A stretch of DNA of 64,000 nt from the NCBI RefSeq assembly GCF_043641665.1, contig NC_092188.1:16699704-16763703 (forward strand). The letters are read 5' to 3'. The notes under the pieces were generated by a model. That model saw nothing but the letters and a program-made list of their open reading frames with translations, searched no databases and was not told the DNA's origin. Every line of letters starts with the position of its first letter. The first letter of the stretch is position 1. Below are positions 46,461-60,214 of the stretch, piece by piece. The stretch comes from Enoplosus armatus (lineage: Eukaryota > Chordata > Actinopteri > Centrarchiformes > Enoplosidae). Made by a program: the position numbers and the translations under genes.

Positions 46461-46579
46461 CAATGCTATTTATAGAAGCAACTCACTCTGGTATGTAAAT
46501 GTGAACTGTAGGTTACAAACCCACCCCCAAAACATACACACGAGTGCATGCTGCCACTACGACCTCCAGCAGCTCAAAA

Positions 46580-47220
46580 TATCAGCAAATAATTCCATTT
46601 CTCAAATCCTTTTATTCTCTGGCTGTATCAGCTACGAGCTTTGGTAATGATTGGTTTCCTCTGGGTATTTGTGTTTATGGTGAGTTGTTATTTTTTCAAC
46701 ACATCTTTTTCAAAATGCGCTAATTTACTTAGCGTCAACACTGGCTTTGTATTGAGCAGCAGCGTTGTTGTATTATGGTGAGGAGAGGATGGCGGGGGGA
46801 GGGATTCCCCAGATGTTAGTTCAAGCACACACTTAGACACAGATAGACTTGCTCCCTTGGGTGGGGTAGTGCTTATTGTGTATGTGTTGCAGGGAGACAT
46901 GGGAAGGGGGTTAGAAATGCAGATGAGATTGACAGTCTGAGGAGTAGAAAATGAACATTATTAAAAAATAAACAAAGCAAAAACTAGGAGGGGGGCTGGG
47001 TTTAGAGAGTGAAGGGGAGATCATTAAATTTATGAAAGGTGATATTTTTACATGTCGGTAATAGGACATGACTTGCCACTTGTCGTTGAAGGGGCTGTAA
47101 ATTGACTCTGGAGCTGAGAAACACGAGGCAAGGACCATTCTAATGACAGGTATTATTGTGCTACTGGAATGGAAATAAAACTTTAATTCCCCTTGCTAAG
47201 CCAATCTGTATGCTTCGTTG
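46580..47220. promoter_or_regulatory. Candidate conserved non-coding region
   Basis: A mostly repeat-free 600 bases with 'ggtaatgattggtttcc', 'gcgctaatttacttagcg', 'agatcattaaatttatg', 'ttctaatgacagg' (TAATGACAG: homeodomain next to TALE core) and 'ctttaattccccttgc'. It abuts the G-rich tract on its right. Confidence 0.33.
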
Positions 47221-47240
47221 TGCACTCGTTAAAAGGGAAG

Positions 47241-47700
47241 GATGATGGTGGGAAGAGGGAGGGTGGTGGTGGTGGGCGGGGGGGCAGAGTGTTGCTTGGT
47301 GGTGGAGTTGGGGTGTGGGGGTGGTTCATAGTGATTCCCAGGGCACTGAGCGGCTGCGATTATAGGGTGAAAAAAAAAAACCTCTGCTGCTTTCAGTTTG
47401 CAAAGGTAATGAGAATCTAATGAGGCTTGACTTTTTTTCCCTTCAGCATTTGCAGCCATTCAACTCTCTACTCCACAACAGGTTCCCTGAGGAGAAGCAC
47501 GCAGGATGGGAGAAATGGGAAGGTCTTTCTACGCAGGATGCGTTGATGGATAGATAGAAGGATGACTGGGGTGGTGGGTGCAAGAGAGGAAGGAGAGGGA
47601 AAGGGGAGAAGGGATGTTGGGTCGGGGTCTGAGGGTCTGAGGGTGTAAGGGAGGGAGAGAAGGAAGGAAAGTAAAGATTGAGGGAGAGAAGGGCAGGAGC
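47241..47700 (+). repeat. G/purine-rich tract with G-quadruplex motifs
   Basis: Plus-strand G-runs are dense at 47250-47330 (GGG...GGG.GGG...GGG.GGGGGGG). At 47603-47627 four runs (GGGG, GGG, GGG, GGGG) are separated by loops of 4, 5 and 2 bases, a canonical quadruplex pattern. The interval 47575-47700 is almost all purine plus T in 'ggtctgagggtctgaggg'. Frames here are low complexity. Confidence 0.7.
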
Positions 47701-49835
47701 CAGGTTCACAGAAGTGTGGATAACCCCTTTTCACAGCTAGGAGGGCTGGGAAGTTGAGGGAGGCCGAATGAATGGGCATGCATTTTGTGGTTGGACTGCT
47801 GTGAGGAAAGAGGCAGGTACAGGAAGTGGGATGAAGGGCAGAATCAAACATAGTCATATTACATAGTCACAATGATTTCGACTAGTGTGTACAGTTGAGC
47901 AGTGTGAAAATTTCTTAAGCTGGTCCCGTCACTTGTCTACTATATTATCACACTGATGTTGTTATCTGAAAATGACATCTAGCCTGAGACTGAGAAACAG
48001 GCATGTATGAAGCCAAAATGAGGCAAATGTCTGTCAAAAGACAAAGCTCCAGGTATCAGGGAATTCATCCATGTAAAAGTGGGGGCACACATGTATTACT
48101 GTATGTTCTATTAATAATGTAGAATATAAGCCAATAATTTGTTGTGATTTTGGTGTAAAAGTAAACTTTTATTATTTATGTAAAATTTATGAGTTTTAGC
48201 TCAAACATTGAAGGTTTGAAACAGAAGTATCACTACAAATTTCACACATTCTTAAACGTTTTGAGGACTTTGGAGAGCTTAAGGAGTTTGCTAAGTTGGT
48301 TAAGAGTTGAAAGCATCACCCACTCAGAGGTTTGAAGCGAGAACTTTTTTTTCCTTTTTTACCTAATGAGGATGCAGAGCTCATAAGCAGTTTTGGTGTT
48401 TTGTTAGAATTTGTCAGAAATGCCTTCACATCACATGCAATGCGGAATTTGTCCCTCACTGCTGAGAGGTAGCTTGTACTGGCACTGCATTTTCCACTAA
48501 CTGGAAAATCATAACAGTGTAAGTAATGACTTGGGTCACATTGCAGTGCCGATTCAGTTACTGAAGCATCATTATAGTGCATCATTTGACATATTTTTCC
48601 TACTTTTGTGACATATAATATATGAGTGTCTTTGAAACACATCTGTGGATTTTTTTTCTCTTGTTGTTTGCTTTCTTGAAAAGTTGTTTGATGCCCAGTG
48701 CTGCAAACCCACGTCTAATGAATCAGTCAAGATAATAATAGTATGATGCATGAGCCCAACATGTGATTGGCTGGCAGTATTGCTGACCCTGCCCATTCCT
48801 TGACCGAAACAATGGATGTTCGGTAAGAGGCCCGATCATATTAAGTGATACTCAGCCCTAAAATAAAAAAAAGTATTTGTCCCATAATACAGAGGCCCTT
48901 CAGGATTGCTTGTTCAAATGGTCCAACTGTGTTTCATCACATTAAAAAAGAATGGTACACTGGTGAACTGTATAGGTCTGATTATGTAGGTTATCATTAA
49001 GAGCTAAAACCGAAAAAAAATAATGTATTTATAGGTCACGATCTCCTACGATAAGATATTTGTACCTTTCAGAGATCTATACTGTAAATACCTTGTTAGC
49101 CCAGCATTTGTCTCTACTAAAACAATTTATGTTAAAAATATTGAGTTTGATTGCCTTGCTTTACCAATCGTAGTGTATTGTATTATAAAGGGGTCATTGT
49201 TTTCACTAGCATGTTTGAGTTGGAGACAGACTTAAACACATTTTTAGCATGGACCACACCACACTCACATCGTTGGCCTGTATGTCACTAAAGCGGATAA
49301 GTTCTCTGGAGTCAAAAACACCACCATTTTCTCTGTTTAATGTTTTTTTTTCCCCATCATTGGATGAATTGTTTCAAAATGACTTGAGATCAAGTTGGAA
49401 TTTGAATGTGACTACATGGCATTCCACAATTAATATCAACATATTAAAGTAATGTAATTGACGTTATCCACTTTCAACCGCTGCTTTTTGAAACTTGGCT
49501 TGTTTTGAATTTGCTTATGACATCTTCTTCAAGAGTAGCTCCGTGAGTAACTTTATTTAAGCTGTTGACGCTCAGTTATTCCAGTCAGATTGTGCAAACA
49601 AATCATGGTCCATAAGTAAAATGGGGGTACTACTTAAAATTGTTAACTGGCAATATAATAAGTCCTTTTATTTCTTGTCTCTCACACTCATAGGATATCG
49701 ATGATGGGAATGCCTTCAAAGTCCTCTGCCTTCAGGAAGACTTGAAGTACAAATAATTTGGCCTTTGGTCTGTTGAACTCCAATCTATGAGCATTCAAGT
49801 CATTTCTACTCAAACAAATGAGTCTCTCCATAATC
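47701..49835. other. Gene-free spacer
   Basis: AT-rich unique DNA without credible frames or RNA genes. Confidence 0.45.
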
Positions 49836-49839
49836 GATT

Positions 49840-50170
49840 AAAGTCAACTTGCCCGGGTTAACAGTGTATATCACCAACCTTCCTGCTCTCCTTTAAACCC
49901 TGCTGATAATGTTAGACTCTGACTTCATCTGGAAAATTAGCCTGATGAAAAGATCCGAGACGGACTCTTCCTGTCGTTGACCTTGTGTTACACTGCCAGG
50001 CCAGGATGACTCTTCATCCCTTATTCTCCCCCCACCACCTGCTTCTCCTTTACTTTGACTTTTAAAGTCAGAGGTACACTTGTGTTCCCAGGCTGCCTTA
50101 ATGAGGCCTTGTACAGTCCTCTGGTGATAGGACTGTTAATGAGAGAGACATCTGAAAGAGAGGAGACATT
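49840..50170. promoter_or_regulatory. Candidate conserved non-coding element
   Basis: Balanced, repeat-free: 'gtcaacttgcccgggttaac', 'ctgctgataatgttagac', 'ggaaaattagcctgatg', 'gactgttaatgagagag' and 'ccttaatgaggcc'. Followed by G-rich DNA at 50172-50230. Confidence 0.35.
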
Positions 50171-50327
50171 GGGTGGTGGTAGTGGTACGAGGGAGGGATG
50201 GTTGTAGGGACGGGGAGGTGGGGGGGGGGAGTCAAAGGCTGTACCAGGTAAGCATGGACACTGCTTTAGATCTTGAGTGTAATTTAAGTCGGCTTTTTTT
50301 CCCACAAATTGTTTGAGTTGTTGGGTT

Positions 50328-50328
<1 letters not shown>

Positions 50329-50385
<57 letters not shown>
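50329..50385. repeat. (GT)n microsatellite
   Basis: Uninterrupted (GT)28. Confidence 0.95.
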
Positions 50386-50386
<1 letters not shown>

Positions 50387-53300
50387 AAGAGACCTTGGGC
50401 CCTTTTAAGAGCATTTTGCTGGCGTCCTCGTTGAGAATTGATTGTCTTTGTTGTGGTAATCTGAAATTAATTTGCACTTGAACCCATCTTTCTTCTGGGC
50501 TCAATTTTAAAACGCTGTTATAATTACGTGCCCCCCACATGAAAACCAAGAACTAAGACACTGATATGATGAGCCGGAATATTTTAATTCCCCAGGTACT
50601 TAAAAGCCCCCTTTCTCTCTCTTTTTTCCTCTCTCTCTCTCCCCACCCCTCCCTCTGTCTTCACTCACGACTTATCTTGCAAGGTAATAAAACAAAATGT
50701 TCCCATGCGTGGGGCTTAAGCAAAAGGTATTTGCCTGAGGGGGAACAGTAATAAGCGCTGTATTGCTACACATTTACTCATGTACTTTCTCAGTAGGTCA
50801 TCTCGTGCTCCAGAATGATGTTAAACTTTGGTTAATGCAAGCTGATGCCTGGCTGAGCGCTGTCAATGAAAAGCTGCTCTGTGATGATGAGCAGAGGAGA
50901 ACAGGCACCCTATACATAACAATAGGCACAGTTACAATAAACACATGCGCAAACACAAGGATATTGAATGACTTAAGCAGTCAGTCAACTTCTCTTTCCA
51001 TTTAATTTATTGTGGTTATGTGTAGTGTTGGATAAAATTTTGCCCAATTTCCCAGTAGGGGCTCAACACATGCAAGCACACAAACATATTGGGGTTGTTA
51101 ACAAGATTTGTTTTGCATTAGTCCCTTCTGACAGGGGGTATTTGTAATATGAAACTATTTAAGACTACCTGCTAACATCTGCTATTGATCTTAGCTGTGT
51201 GCCTCCCCCTTTGTTCCCAGCGTGAGCTGCTAATAACCTTATCAGCCATCTTTTAGTTTTAGCTCAGTCTGCTGTTTGTTGTTAGGGATTTTTTTACTGG
51301 GAGGGGGGAGTATTATCTCACTAAATGCTGCACGAACCATCTTCAGTGATTTCCTGCGGTGTTGCCTTGTGCTAAAAGGGCCTCAGAGGTCACTGGCCCT
51401 GGGCAGAAATTCTTTCAGTGTGACACCTCATGTGGGACTCGGAGAGGAAAAGCAAACAGAGAGCTAGACCCACTGCTGAACATAATTAGTAGAAACAAAC
51501 ACTTCTCAAATAGCTATATTATTGTCTGTACTGATTTGAAAGAATGGGGTAAAACTGACTTTGAGTGTTTATATAATTGTCTCACGTAACTGTGTAAATT
51601 TCCTCAATTTGTGTCATTTTTCTATTGTAACATGAAGGGCTTGAAATGCTGAACAAGAAAAAAAATTACATTGTTTCATTAATGCTGCTATTTTTTCAAT
51701 CTTTTTTCTACTACTGTAAAACTGCATTGCTGTTTCAGTCAAACCTTATATGTCAAACCGTATGTCCATATTTTCTGTGCCTTTTTTATTAATTGTTAGT
51801 GTTGAATTGCAAGAATTTTTCATTTTTGCATAATATGTACTTTATTTTATTTTTAAGCATGTTTATCATAACCCGTCATGAGTCATCTCTCCACTTCTCA
51901 CCTGTCTCCTCCACCTCTTCACTGTAAACAATCTAATGAAGCAAAACTGTCATGCAAAATATGGAAAACTCCGCTAATTGTCTGTCTTCCCATTGATTGA
52001 AGGCTAAGTGTGTGTGTGTGTATATGGAGTATCCCCTACAGCGAGAGCTGCTGTCTGCTGACAGACATGGCCTGCTGCTAAAGCCATTGCAATAATCATA
52101 AAGATTAGGTTAACAGTGGGAAACGGCTGGGGAAGACAAGTGTTCACAGTGGGCTGTTATTTTTGCAATGGTACTCACAAAAAAAATAACAACCTGCAAC
52201 TGTAGGCTTGCATGCTGTTTTAGGCATAACCCTGGAAGTTACGTGTGTGTGTGTGTGTGTGTGTGTGAGCATTTGCACACTTTAGGTCTATGTGGATGAC
52301 ATGATGTAAATCATTAATTGCATGCATTATATGAACATGTTAATGTAAGTGTATGCATGCAATGTGTGCATGGAGGCATTCAGTATTTTCTGAGTTGTTA
52401 ACCTGAATGTGCAATGAGAGTTTTCACAGCATATAAACAGATCATGCACATTCAGTTTCATTGTAACAGTTTACAATTACTACAATAAGACAACACAATA
52501 ATAATAAAATAATAAGAAGGACATAAATAAAACAGCATTGAGGTTGAAAGAACCCTGTCTAAAAAGTATTTAGATATTTTTAACCTTTAAAAACAAAGGA
52601 ATAATCAATTAAAATAATGTGATTACTGCAATAGATTATGTAAAGAATGTAATCCATTCTCAGAGAAATTTCTACAACTATGTTTACATTCACTGCAGTT
52701 ATTGCCGAAATTGCGGCAAGCTATACACAATCAAAAGACAACAGTATACTGTCGTGGCAAACTGCTCTCAAAGCACTACACTGAGAAACTTGTCATGCAA
52801 ATGTGTGTGACAGATCTCTTCATAGAGAGAGAAGAACAAAGTAACAAACAAAACAATGCTTACCAGAAACAAAACTTGTGAAGATGACATTCTGTCACTA
52901 ATTGAATCTGATGGCAGGACAGAAATAGAGTAATGTTGTTCATTTGTTATACAAAAACAAATTTTATTATACATAATTCACTTTTTACGCACATTTTGCT
53001 TTTGCAATTCACTCTGTATTACTCTCTGAATTATCATTCTGAATATGCAAGAGCTTTTAATAATTTAACACGTCAGTGTTTATTTCCACCATGCCATAGT
53101 TGAAACGAATTTGTTTGAATTTTGTCTCAGTTTTGTTTATTTTCTCTTTTGATATTGCATGTTTTCTTCTCCCTCTAGAAAGTGTGTCATTTGAAGAAAC
53201 TGTTTTTCGAACCTCAAATAAATCAGCATTCCTCTTGAGTTAGACTCAGAACACATTTGGCTCACAAATGTTAAGAATCTCTCTTCATTATTAACAAATA

Positions 53301-53660
53301 AATGTTACTGCCTTCAAAGCTTTACATTAGCTACAAGATATCTGCTGAATTCCTTTGAATGTGGCTACATGGTGTTGCCTCATCTGAAGACTTCCTCATT
53401 TCTTTTCAATCACTCTCCACACTTTTCTGCTTTCTCCAACTTTATCTCTTCATCCCTGCCTGTTATGTGCTTTAGGTCCAGCATGTGGCCAGCAGCTTTT
53501 GACTGTTATGCATCTGACATAAACCTCAGGGAGTCACCAAACAACAGAAGCCATATTATTCTTGCACTTTACGCTGCCTGCTTTTAGCGATAACATCTAG
53601 CGCTCATAGCGGTTGACTTGTACGTTACCGACACCAACCTCAAAAGAGCCCTGCCACATT

Positions 53661-53662
<2 letters not shown>
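50386..53662. other. Gene-free spacer
   Basis: A possible conserved patch at 51170-51480 ('cgtgagctgctaataacc'), a GT tract at 52243-52267, and otherwise AT-rich DNA with no genes. Confidence 0.45.

Positions 53663-53709
<47 letters not shown>
53663..53709. repeat. (CA)n microsatellite
   Basis: Uninterrupted (AC)23. Confidence 0.95.
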
Positions 53710-53712
<3 letters not shown>

Positions 53713-55180
53713 TGTAGTCTCTCCTTTCTATCACTTTCTTTTTCTTTCAAATGAAAAAGCAGACACACACTTGATAGCATCTACCAGCCACAGCTGGGTT
53801 TTCCTCGTGTTAGCAATAGGCCACATTTGTTTCCTGAGAAGTCTGAAGCAGAGAACAGGAGGCACCCACAATACTGATACTCGGACTGTGTGAGTGTGTG
53901 TGTATGTTGCATGTGCATGGAAGCAGGACTGCGTACATCTTATCGATGTACTGTATGTGTCTGTGTGCACTCCACTGATAGACCAGGGTGGGCTTTTTCT
54001 AAAAACAAAACGAAGCAAAACAAAGCAGCAACATGCTTAATCTTCCCTCTTATCTCTGTTCATGAGGCCTTCCAGGCAATTTTCCATTCCAACTATTGAT
54101 CGTTATCAGCCACTAACCCTACATAATGGATTATTTCCCCAAAACTAAAGCTACTTGTTCCCTCTCACAGCATTTCCAATGGTACGAATAAAGCAGAAAC
54201 CAAATATATCCATATTCAAATTCAAACTGATACAGCCAAACACATTCTTTTCATTTAATCAGATAAGTTGAAGAATCAGAGCACCAAAGTGCAAAAAGGA
54301 AGTAAATTTGACAGATTTCAAGCTGAGTTTTTCAGAGCTGAACATTTAAAGACAACTGTACCAACAATGCTGTCCAGTATTATTTGTATTTCACCGTTTC
54401 TCCCCGTATCTGACTATATGGTGTTACACATGTATATGTATGAGAGGAAATTAATACTACCCAGAGAGCAAATTTTCAGTTTGACCTCGCCATAGGCAAG
54501 GCAATAGAAATTCAAACTCCTCTCCCTCATTAAAAAAATAAATAAATCCCCACTATTTTTATTTCATGCAATCACCATTTCACTTCATTAAGCAATATTA
54601 TAGTTTACAGAGAAATCATAACACGGGTGAGTAATTGTGAAATAATTTACCTAGATACAATGAATTTTAAACAATGACATTCTAATTAACTGTGGTATAA
54701 TTTTTGCTGAAGAACCGAATACAGATTTGCCTCTTGTCTGCATCTTTATAAGGAAAAGAATCAGTGAAAACATAAGGATGGAAAACACAACTATGTCATT
54801 GAAACTGTTTGAAATGAAGTGATTCTTAATATATACCTCACAAAACATATTAGAATGATGAGTGACTATTGTTTTATTTCTCAATCACTAAGTCAGCCTT
54901 TACTCAGAAACAGCCACATGACAGCTCGACAGTCTGACTGTATAATAAAGCAGAGGACAGACGCACTGCTCTCTTACACCTGCCGTGATATTGGAGGCCA
55001 TGGAACTTCAGTGTGGGGAAATGGTCATGGTGGTAGATTGTGAGAGTTAGTATGGATTTGCTGTCAGCTGGTCGTGCACTTCTCCTGGCTGTGACTGACT
55101 GATGGGCTGAGGCCTCAGGTAGGAAGCAGGAAGACAGGTTGGAGTTAAGCGCTACTTATTGTCTGGCTTGCTGGGTTTAA
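53710..55180. other. Gene-free spacer
   Basis: AT-rich DNA, no coding signal. Confidence 0.45.
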
Positions 55181-55362
55181 TCTCTCTCTCTCTCTCTCTC
55201 TCTCTATTTTTCTTCTTCACACACATCCACCCCTCTACCCCCAAACCCTCACCTCACTGTGTACTCACAGATAGTTAGACACACATAAATAACTGTGCAC
55301 ATGCGCACATGAGAAGATATGCAAAAGCACGTGCATGCCTCAGACCCGAGTGCAAACACACA

Positions 55363-55412
<50 letters not shown>

Positions 55413-55572
55413 GACGCAGACACTTCAGCAGGGGCTGATGACATGATGGATTGCTTGTGTCAGTGTCAGAACAGTCTGAATCAGCCTGGTGCTGATAAGG
55501 TGCACTAGACCAGACCTACCCCACCCACTACCAATCCAGCCTAATAGCTCTCTTCCTTTTTACCCTAACACA

Positions 55573-55615
<43 letters not shown>
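55181..55615. repeat. Microsatellite cluster: (TC)n, (CA)n, (GT)n
   Basis: TC at 55181-55205, CA at 55365-55410 and GT at 55576-55615, with unique DNA between. The CA and GT tracts are complementary and about 165 bases apart. Confidence 0.93.
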
Positions 55616-55619
<4 letters not shown>

Positions 55620-57239
55620 TGTGTGTCTGTGTCAGCGTTAGGCACTGATTTTATATTTATTTGTGGGTTTTATGTGTCTGGATCTGTCTGAAAGTGGGTG
55701 GGGAGCAGTGTGAGTGTGTGTCGTGGGTACTTTGTATGTAGCGACTATGTGTGCATGTTTTTGCATGTAAAATAAATACATGTGTGTGCCGGCATCGCTT
55801 ATTGAAACAGAGCGGTGTGGTACAACAGCAGGCTGAATTGAGTACCTGCGGCAGCTTACCACCTGTCATTTGTTATCCATCACATGAAGCGACACCCCAG
55901 CTTCAGTTATTGATGATGTGTATGGTAATTCCACTTCTATCACTTTGCTGATAGGAAGCTGATACTGTGAATGAGAAAATGTGGATGGCGTCAAATCTAC
56001 TCAATTACCTTTATGAATAGTTTCTTCAAACTGTCCTGAGTTGACCATCCATCTTTCCTGAAGGGCTTGACAAAGTAGTCATATCACACCCGTTGCTTTA
56101 TAGTTCATCACACACATTTTGAAGTGATAGCCTTAAAAATCATTATGTACGTGAGCAACTTTAGCTTTTACACTGCTAGGGCTGGATAGTGAAATAACAT
56201 TTCAAGATTAGCTTCCAGTAGTTCTCAGGGCTTCAGCTGTGTCACATGAGTTCAAATGGGGACATCTCTGTAAACAAAGTAAGCAAGCTTGTTTGGTATT
56301 GTGTTCTCATTTGCCCAATTAGACCAGCAACACAGTGCTCTCCCTAGGTGCTAACTCGCTAAATGGGAAATTACACCATAAAGATAAGGGAGTGTCGGAG
56401 AATGTTTAGGGTCTCAGAGTACTGCTTTCAGCACGACTGCTCAACACAGCCTGAGTAGAATTAATGAACCCTCTGTGGTGGGTTCCTGATGCATTTTTAA
56501 ACAGCTCCTTTTCATTCCTGCAATGACATTTTGATTGCATTTGTTTCAGCAATAACTGCATGAGAGTGAGCGAGGAAGACAGACAGAGCGAGAGACTGAG
56601 AGAGAGAGAGCACATCCCCTAAAAATAAATACATCACTGTTCTGCCAAAGTGACTCTGACATGGGTGGTACAGACAGATATCACATTTAATGTGAGGACA
56701 GAAATAATGGGTTTTGCAGCAAACTGTAATTTGATAGCAGCTGATTCTTACTACTTCGAGTGTGGTGTCGTGAATTCTAAGAGCTGGTGCACATTTGGCC
56801 TCTTACTGACACAAAATTAGTTAATCCTTTAATTCACGGGAAGTCTAATGCAAACATATGATGTGAAGATTAAACTGTTGGTTTTTGTGAGTCAGTGTGT
56901 GTGTGTGTGTGGGTGTGTGTGTTGCCACGATCAATTCAATAGTGTGTATGAACTGATGTGTCACAATTGTTTCTACATCTCCAGTGATGTAGTCATAATA
57001 TAGGGATAGATTCGGAGCACATTTGAAGAGCAACTGAACAGTTTAATCACTTACGCAATTAGTAGCCATAGCGAAAGTACATTTCCAGAATAATATTGCA
57101 CCCCTGTGAAAGGGTTACCCTGATATTTTAATAGATAAGTGCCCTGAGAGAGAGAGGGAGAGAGAAAGGAGGAAAAGAAGCTAAGGTCACTGATATTGCA
57201 AGGCACCATAGGATAATAAGCACCACAATCTCTGGTTAC
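55616..57239. other. Gene-free spacer
   Basis: A GT tract at 56895-56922 and a GA-rich scrap at 57148-57170. No gene. Confidence 0.45.
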
Positions 57240-57680
57240 ACATTGTTTTTAAATTCTTTTAATTGCATCTTCCTGGCTCTCATCAGGGGTGGCGACCCTA
57301 GAAGTGGGGTACGAGGTCATTCTCTAGCAGCAGCCTTTGAAGCCCAGGCGCCTACCTCTCTCTCCCTCTCCCCACTACTTTGTGTGGCCTTGAATTGCAA
57401 ATTGTTTTAAAATACGCATAATGAGCACGGTGGCAAAATGTTGAGGCTCTTTGTCTTTCCCTCACTCAGCCTTTAGCACAACTAAATGAGTTAAGATTGC
57501 TCTATTGAATTACAAATGATTATTTTACTTACTCCTACCCAGCGCATGCATAATGAAAGAGCGAAGGAGATGGAGCAGAAGCTCCAGTGATTGTGACTGT
57601 GTGCATGTGAACTCGAGAGATGTTCATCTAGATACAAATGATGATTTTAATGATGCTACCTGAGGTTATTGTTAAGTAAA
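57240..57680. promoter_or_regulatory. Candidate conserved non-coding element
   Basis: Mostly repeat-free DNA: 'cttttaattgcatcttcc', 'acgcataatgagcacgg', 'ttgaattacaaatgattatt', 'atgcataatgaaagagcg' and 'gattttaatgatgc'. The homeodomain-core density is high. Only 57355-57375 is CT-rich. Confidence 0.37.
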
Positions 57681-58096
57681 CTGTCAGGGAATGTGTTTAA
57701 TTATACGCAGGAGGAAAGTTTTCATATTGGCAGATGATATACTGTCCCTTTGATAGTCAGCTCCCATGCATACAAATCCTTTGTCTTTGTTCTTAAAATA
57801 CAGCCAGCCAGATTGGCTATCTCGGGGTCTGTGGCATATTGAGAAACAATATGTTTTACAAGCATATTGAAGCTTGTTTAGACTAAAACAGCTCATATGT
57901 TCAGTGTGCCATCATATCCCACTAAACAAAACACGTCAGTTCTGGACTGTGCCATCAAATGATTTGCTACTGAAACTCCAAGCAGCTACTCCAAGCATGT
58001 TTTTTCAGTAACTGCTGCAGGCTTGCATTGTGAACATGTTTTAGCAATTAGTTGATCACCACAGACATTACAGTTCCAGTTAAAAAGAAATAAACT
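57681..58096. other. Gene-free spacer
   Basis: Nothing recognised. Confidence 0.45.
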
Positions 58097-58222
58097 AGGC
58101 GTGGTGGCTCAACAGGTCAGGATGCATACAGTCCACAAACTCTCAGGTGATCTTTGCTTTCTCTCTCCAGTCTATGATATTACATTCTATTATATATGCA
58201 CATTTATCATAAAAAAAAAAAG
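58097..58222 (+). mobile_element. Degenerate SINE-like fragment
   Basis: 'ggcgtggtggctcaacagg' at its start resembles a tRNA A box (TGGCTCAACAGG). It is followed by a 'tttgctttctctctccagtc' body and ends 'ttatcat' plus an A run, the layout of a common fish tRNA-derived SINE (box A, CTCTCTC body, ATCAATAAA/A-rich tail). The B box is not convincing. Tentative. Confidence 0.35.
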
Positions 58223-58855
58223 CAGCCAGCAAGCTAAACATCCATTAGGAGCTTGCTGGAAGGGTTCCACATCAGGAAAATACTAAAATAAAGATTTAAT
58301 GGTTGGCTGATGGACAAATTGTAGGCGATCAAGCTGTTAGTCACCACCTAAATTCAAGTAGTTGCTTGCAGCATCAGTGGTTGCTGCAAGGTAAGGTGTT
58401 GTGCAATATTAATTAGGAAATCACTGAGTCCTTTGTTCCAAATACATGTTTTAAAAGAGGAACAGAACAACACAAGTTTTAAACTCACTCTAATCTCATT
58501 TACTATGTACTCCACGTCAAATCATGAGATTATTTTTTGCCTCTAATTCAAACTGAAGCTCATAACATCAGGATGGAGTGCCACGGGCGTCTGCTTGCAA
58601 ACACTTATAAAAATTAAATTATGTGATACGGTTGTGTCTCCAGGAGTTTAACTGAACATAATGGAACTAATCATGCAGTTAAGATCTTTTGTTAAAGGCA
58701 GACTGTAGCAAACACTCTAACTGAAACATGTGGTGCTCTGCCCTGGATATATATTTTGCTCCATGATCACTTTATCAGGGTATCTGGAAAATGTGTATAC
58801 CAGCTGCCCCGCTGTGCAGTATGAAAATCCAATAAGAGATGCCTTCAGCGCTAAA
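58223..58855. other. Gene-free spacer
   Basis: AT-rich unique DNA, nothing recognised. Confidence 0.45.
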
Positions 58856-58859
58856 CCAA

Positions 58860-59400
58860 ACATTTCAATTCACCCAAACAAATCGCTCAAGTAATCACTC
58901 ATTTACGAAGCTTGCAGATTTATCAATAACAGCTTAATGCTGCGACACAAGCCGAGAGGTCAAACCTCTGTCACTGCAAGCTTATTGTCTTGCCTACGAT
59001 TTTTGAAATCTAAAGTCATATTGTCCCGCCGTTATCAATAACTGACTCGACACTCCCTTTGACACCTACACAGTGGACAAGATGGCTACACGCCATTCTG
59101 AGGGGCGATTAAGCTCGTCTTTGGGAGAGCCACGGTGACATCATTGGTGGTTCAAAAGCCGCCTCTAAACTCAAAAAGAGCATTAGAATGCATTTCATGC
59201 TCGACTCACTGAAAAGTGCAGAGCTGAAATTTACACCTTATTTGATGTCCATCTCCCTGCTGTTAATTGGTAAAAGGATCCCTGACCCTTTTGATCTCCT
59301 CCACAATCCCCTAAATGCCCAAGTCTGCTAAACTGTTCGGCAGGAGATATACCCTGCAGTTCCCAGCAATGTAAAGACACTCTCTCTCTCACTCTTCCAC
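58860..59400. promoter_or_regulatory. Large candidate conserved element (about 540 bp)
   Basis: Even composition, more CpGs than the surroundings ('gctgcgacacaagccgag', 'tgtcccgccgttatcaat', 'gaggggcgattaagctcg'), no simple repeats and words such as 'ttatcaataacagc' twice in variant form (58920, 59032), 'ctgttaattgg' and 'gtgacatcattgg'. One of the stronger enhancer candidates. Confidence 0.42.
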
Positions 59401-60175
59401 TGCCCCCCCTTGCTTTTTTTTTTTTTTCTTCCTCCATCCTTTTCGGCTTTCTTGCCTTTGGTTTACGTCCAGGCTGTGGAGAAATAAGAGATGACAGTTG
59501 TTACAGATATGCCAGTTTAATTACTTGTCAGCTTATAGCCCATATCTCTGCTGCCCAACGCTGAAGCTTAACTTTTTCTAGTAGCTTAAAGCATGACCAG
59601 CCTCCAGTGCTTTAGTATTTAGCCATAAAACCCAGGAAATCTGAAAGATAAAAAAACCACGAACAGCTTTTCTAATTTTATGGGGGAAGAGTGGGCAGTT
59701 TTCTGTCACTGTTGGAATTGGCTTTCTCTCTCTGTTCCCCTCTGTGCAATAGTGACAGAAGAAGAGGGGCAAAAAGAGAGAATCTTGTAGAGAATGAAAT
59801 TACATCACATGAAGGGGTACATTGCTGTAGGATAAGCAGAACGTTTCTTATGGCTTGTGTGCCACTGTTGACACTTTTAAGTCGGTTTGCAAATTGATAG
59901 ATGTGCTCGAGCCTCTTTTTTTTTTTTTTTTCTTTTGGAGGAGGGCCATCCCAGACTCTCAAATCCAGTTAAGGATAGTTGGAAAACACAGCTGCTTATT
60001 TTGCAAGCTTCCCTACTTTGGCCATGGTGACTGTTGGTGGCTGGTATCTGCAGGTGTATACAGAGTGTACTTATGAAATTTAACACCTCATGGGTTATTG
60101 AATTTGGGGATTTAAATGTGTTACAACAGATGACAGATAGATTTTATTGTGAAAAAAGGTGTATATTATAGTGCA

Positions 60176-60214
<39 letters not shown>

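Noticed and set aside
55181..55615. CRISPR-like spaced repeats
   Set aside because: These are dinucleotide microsatellites with unrelated spacers in vertebrate DNA; there are no repeat-spacer units.
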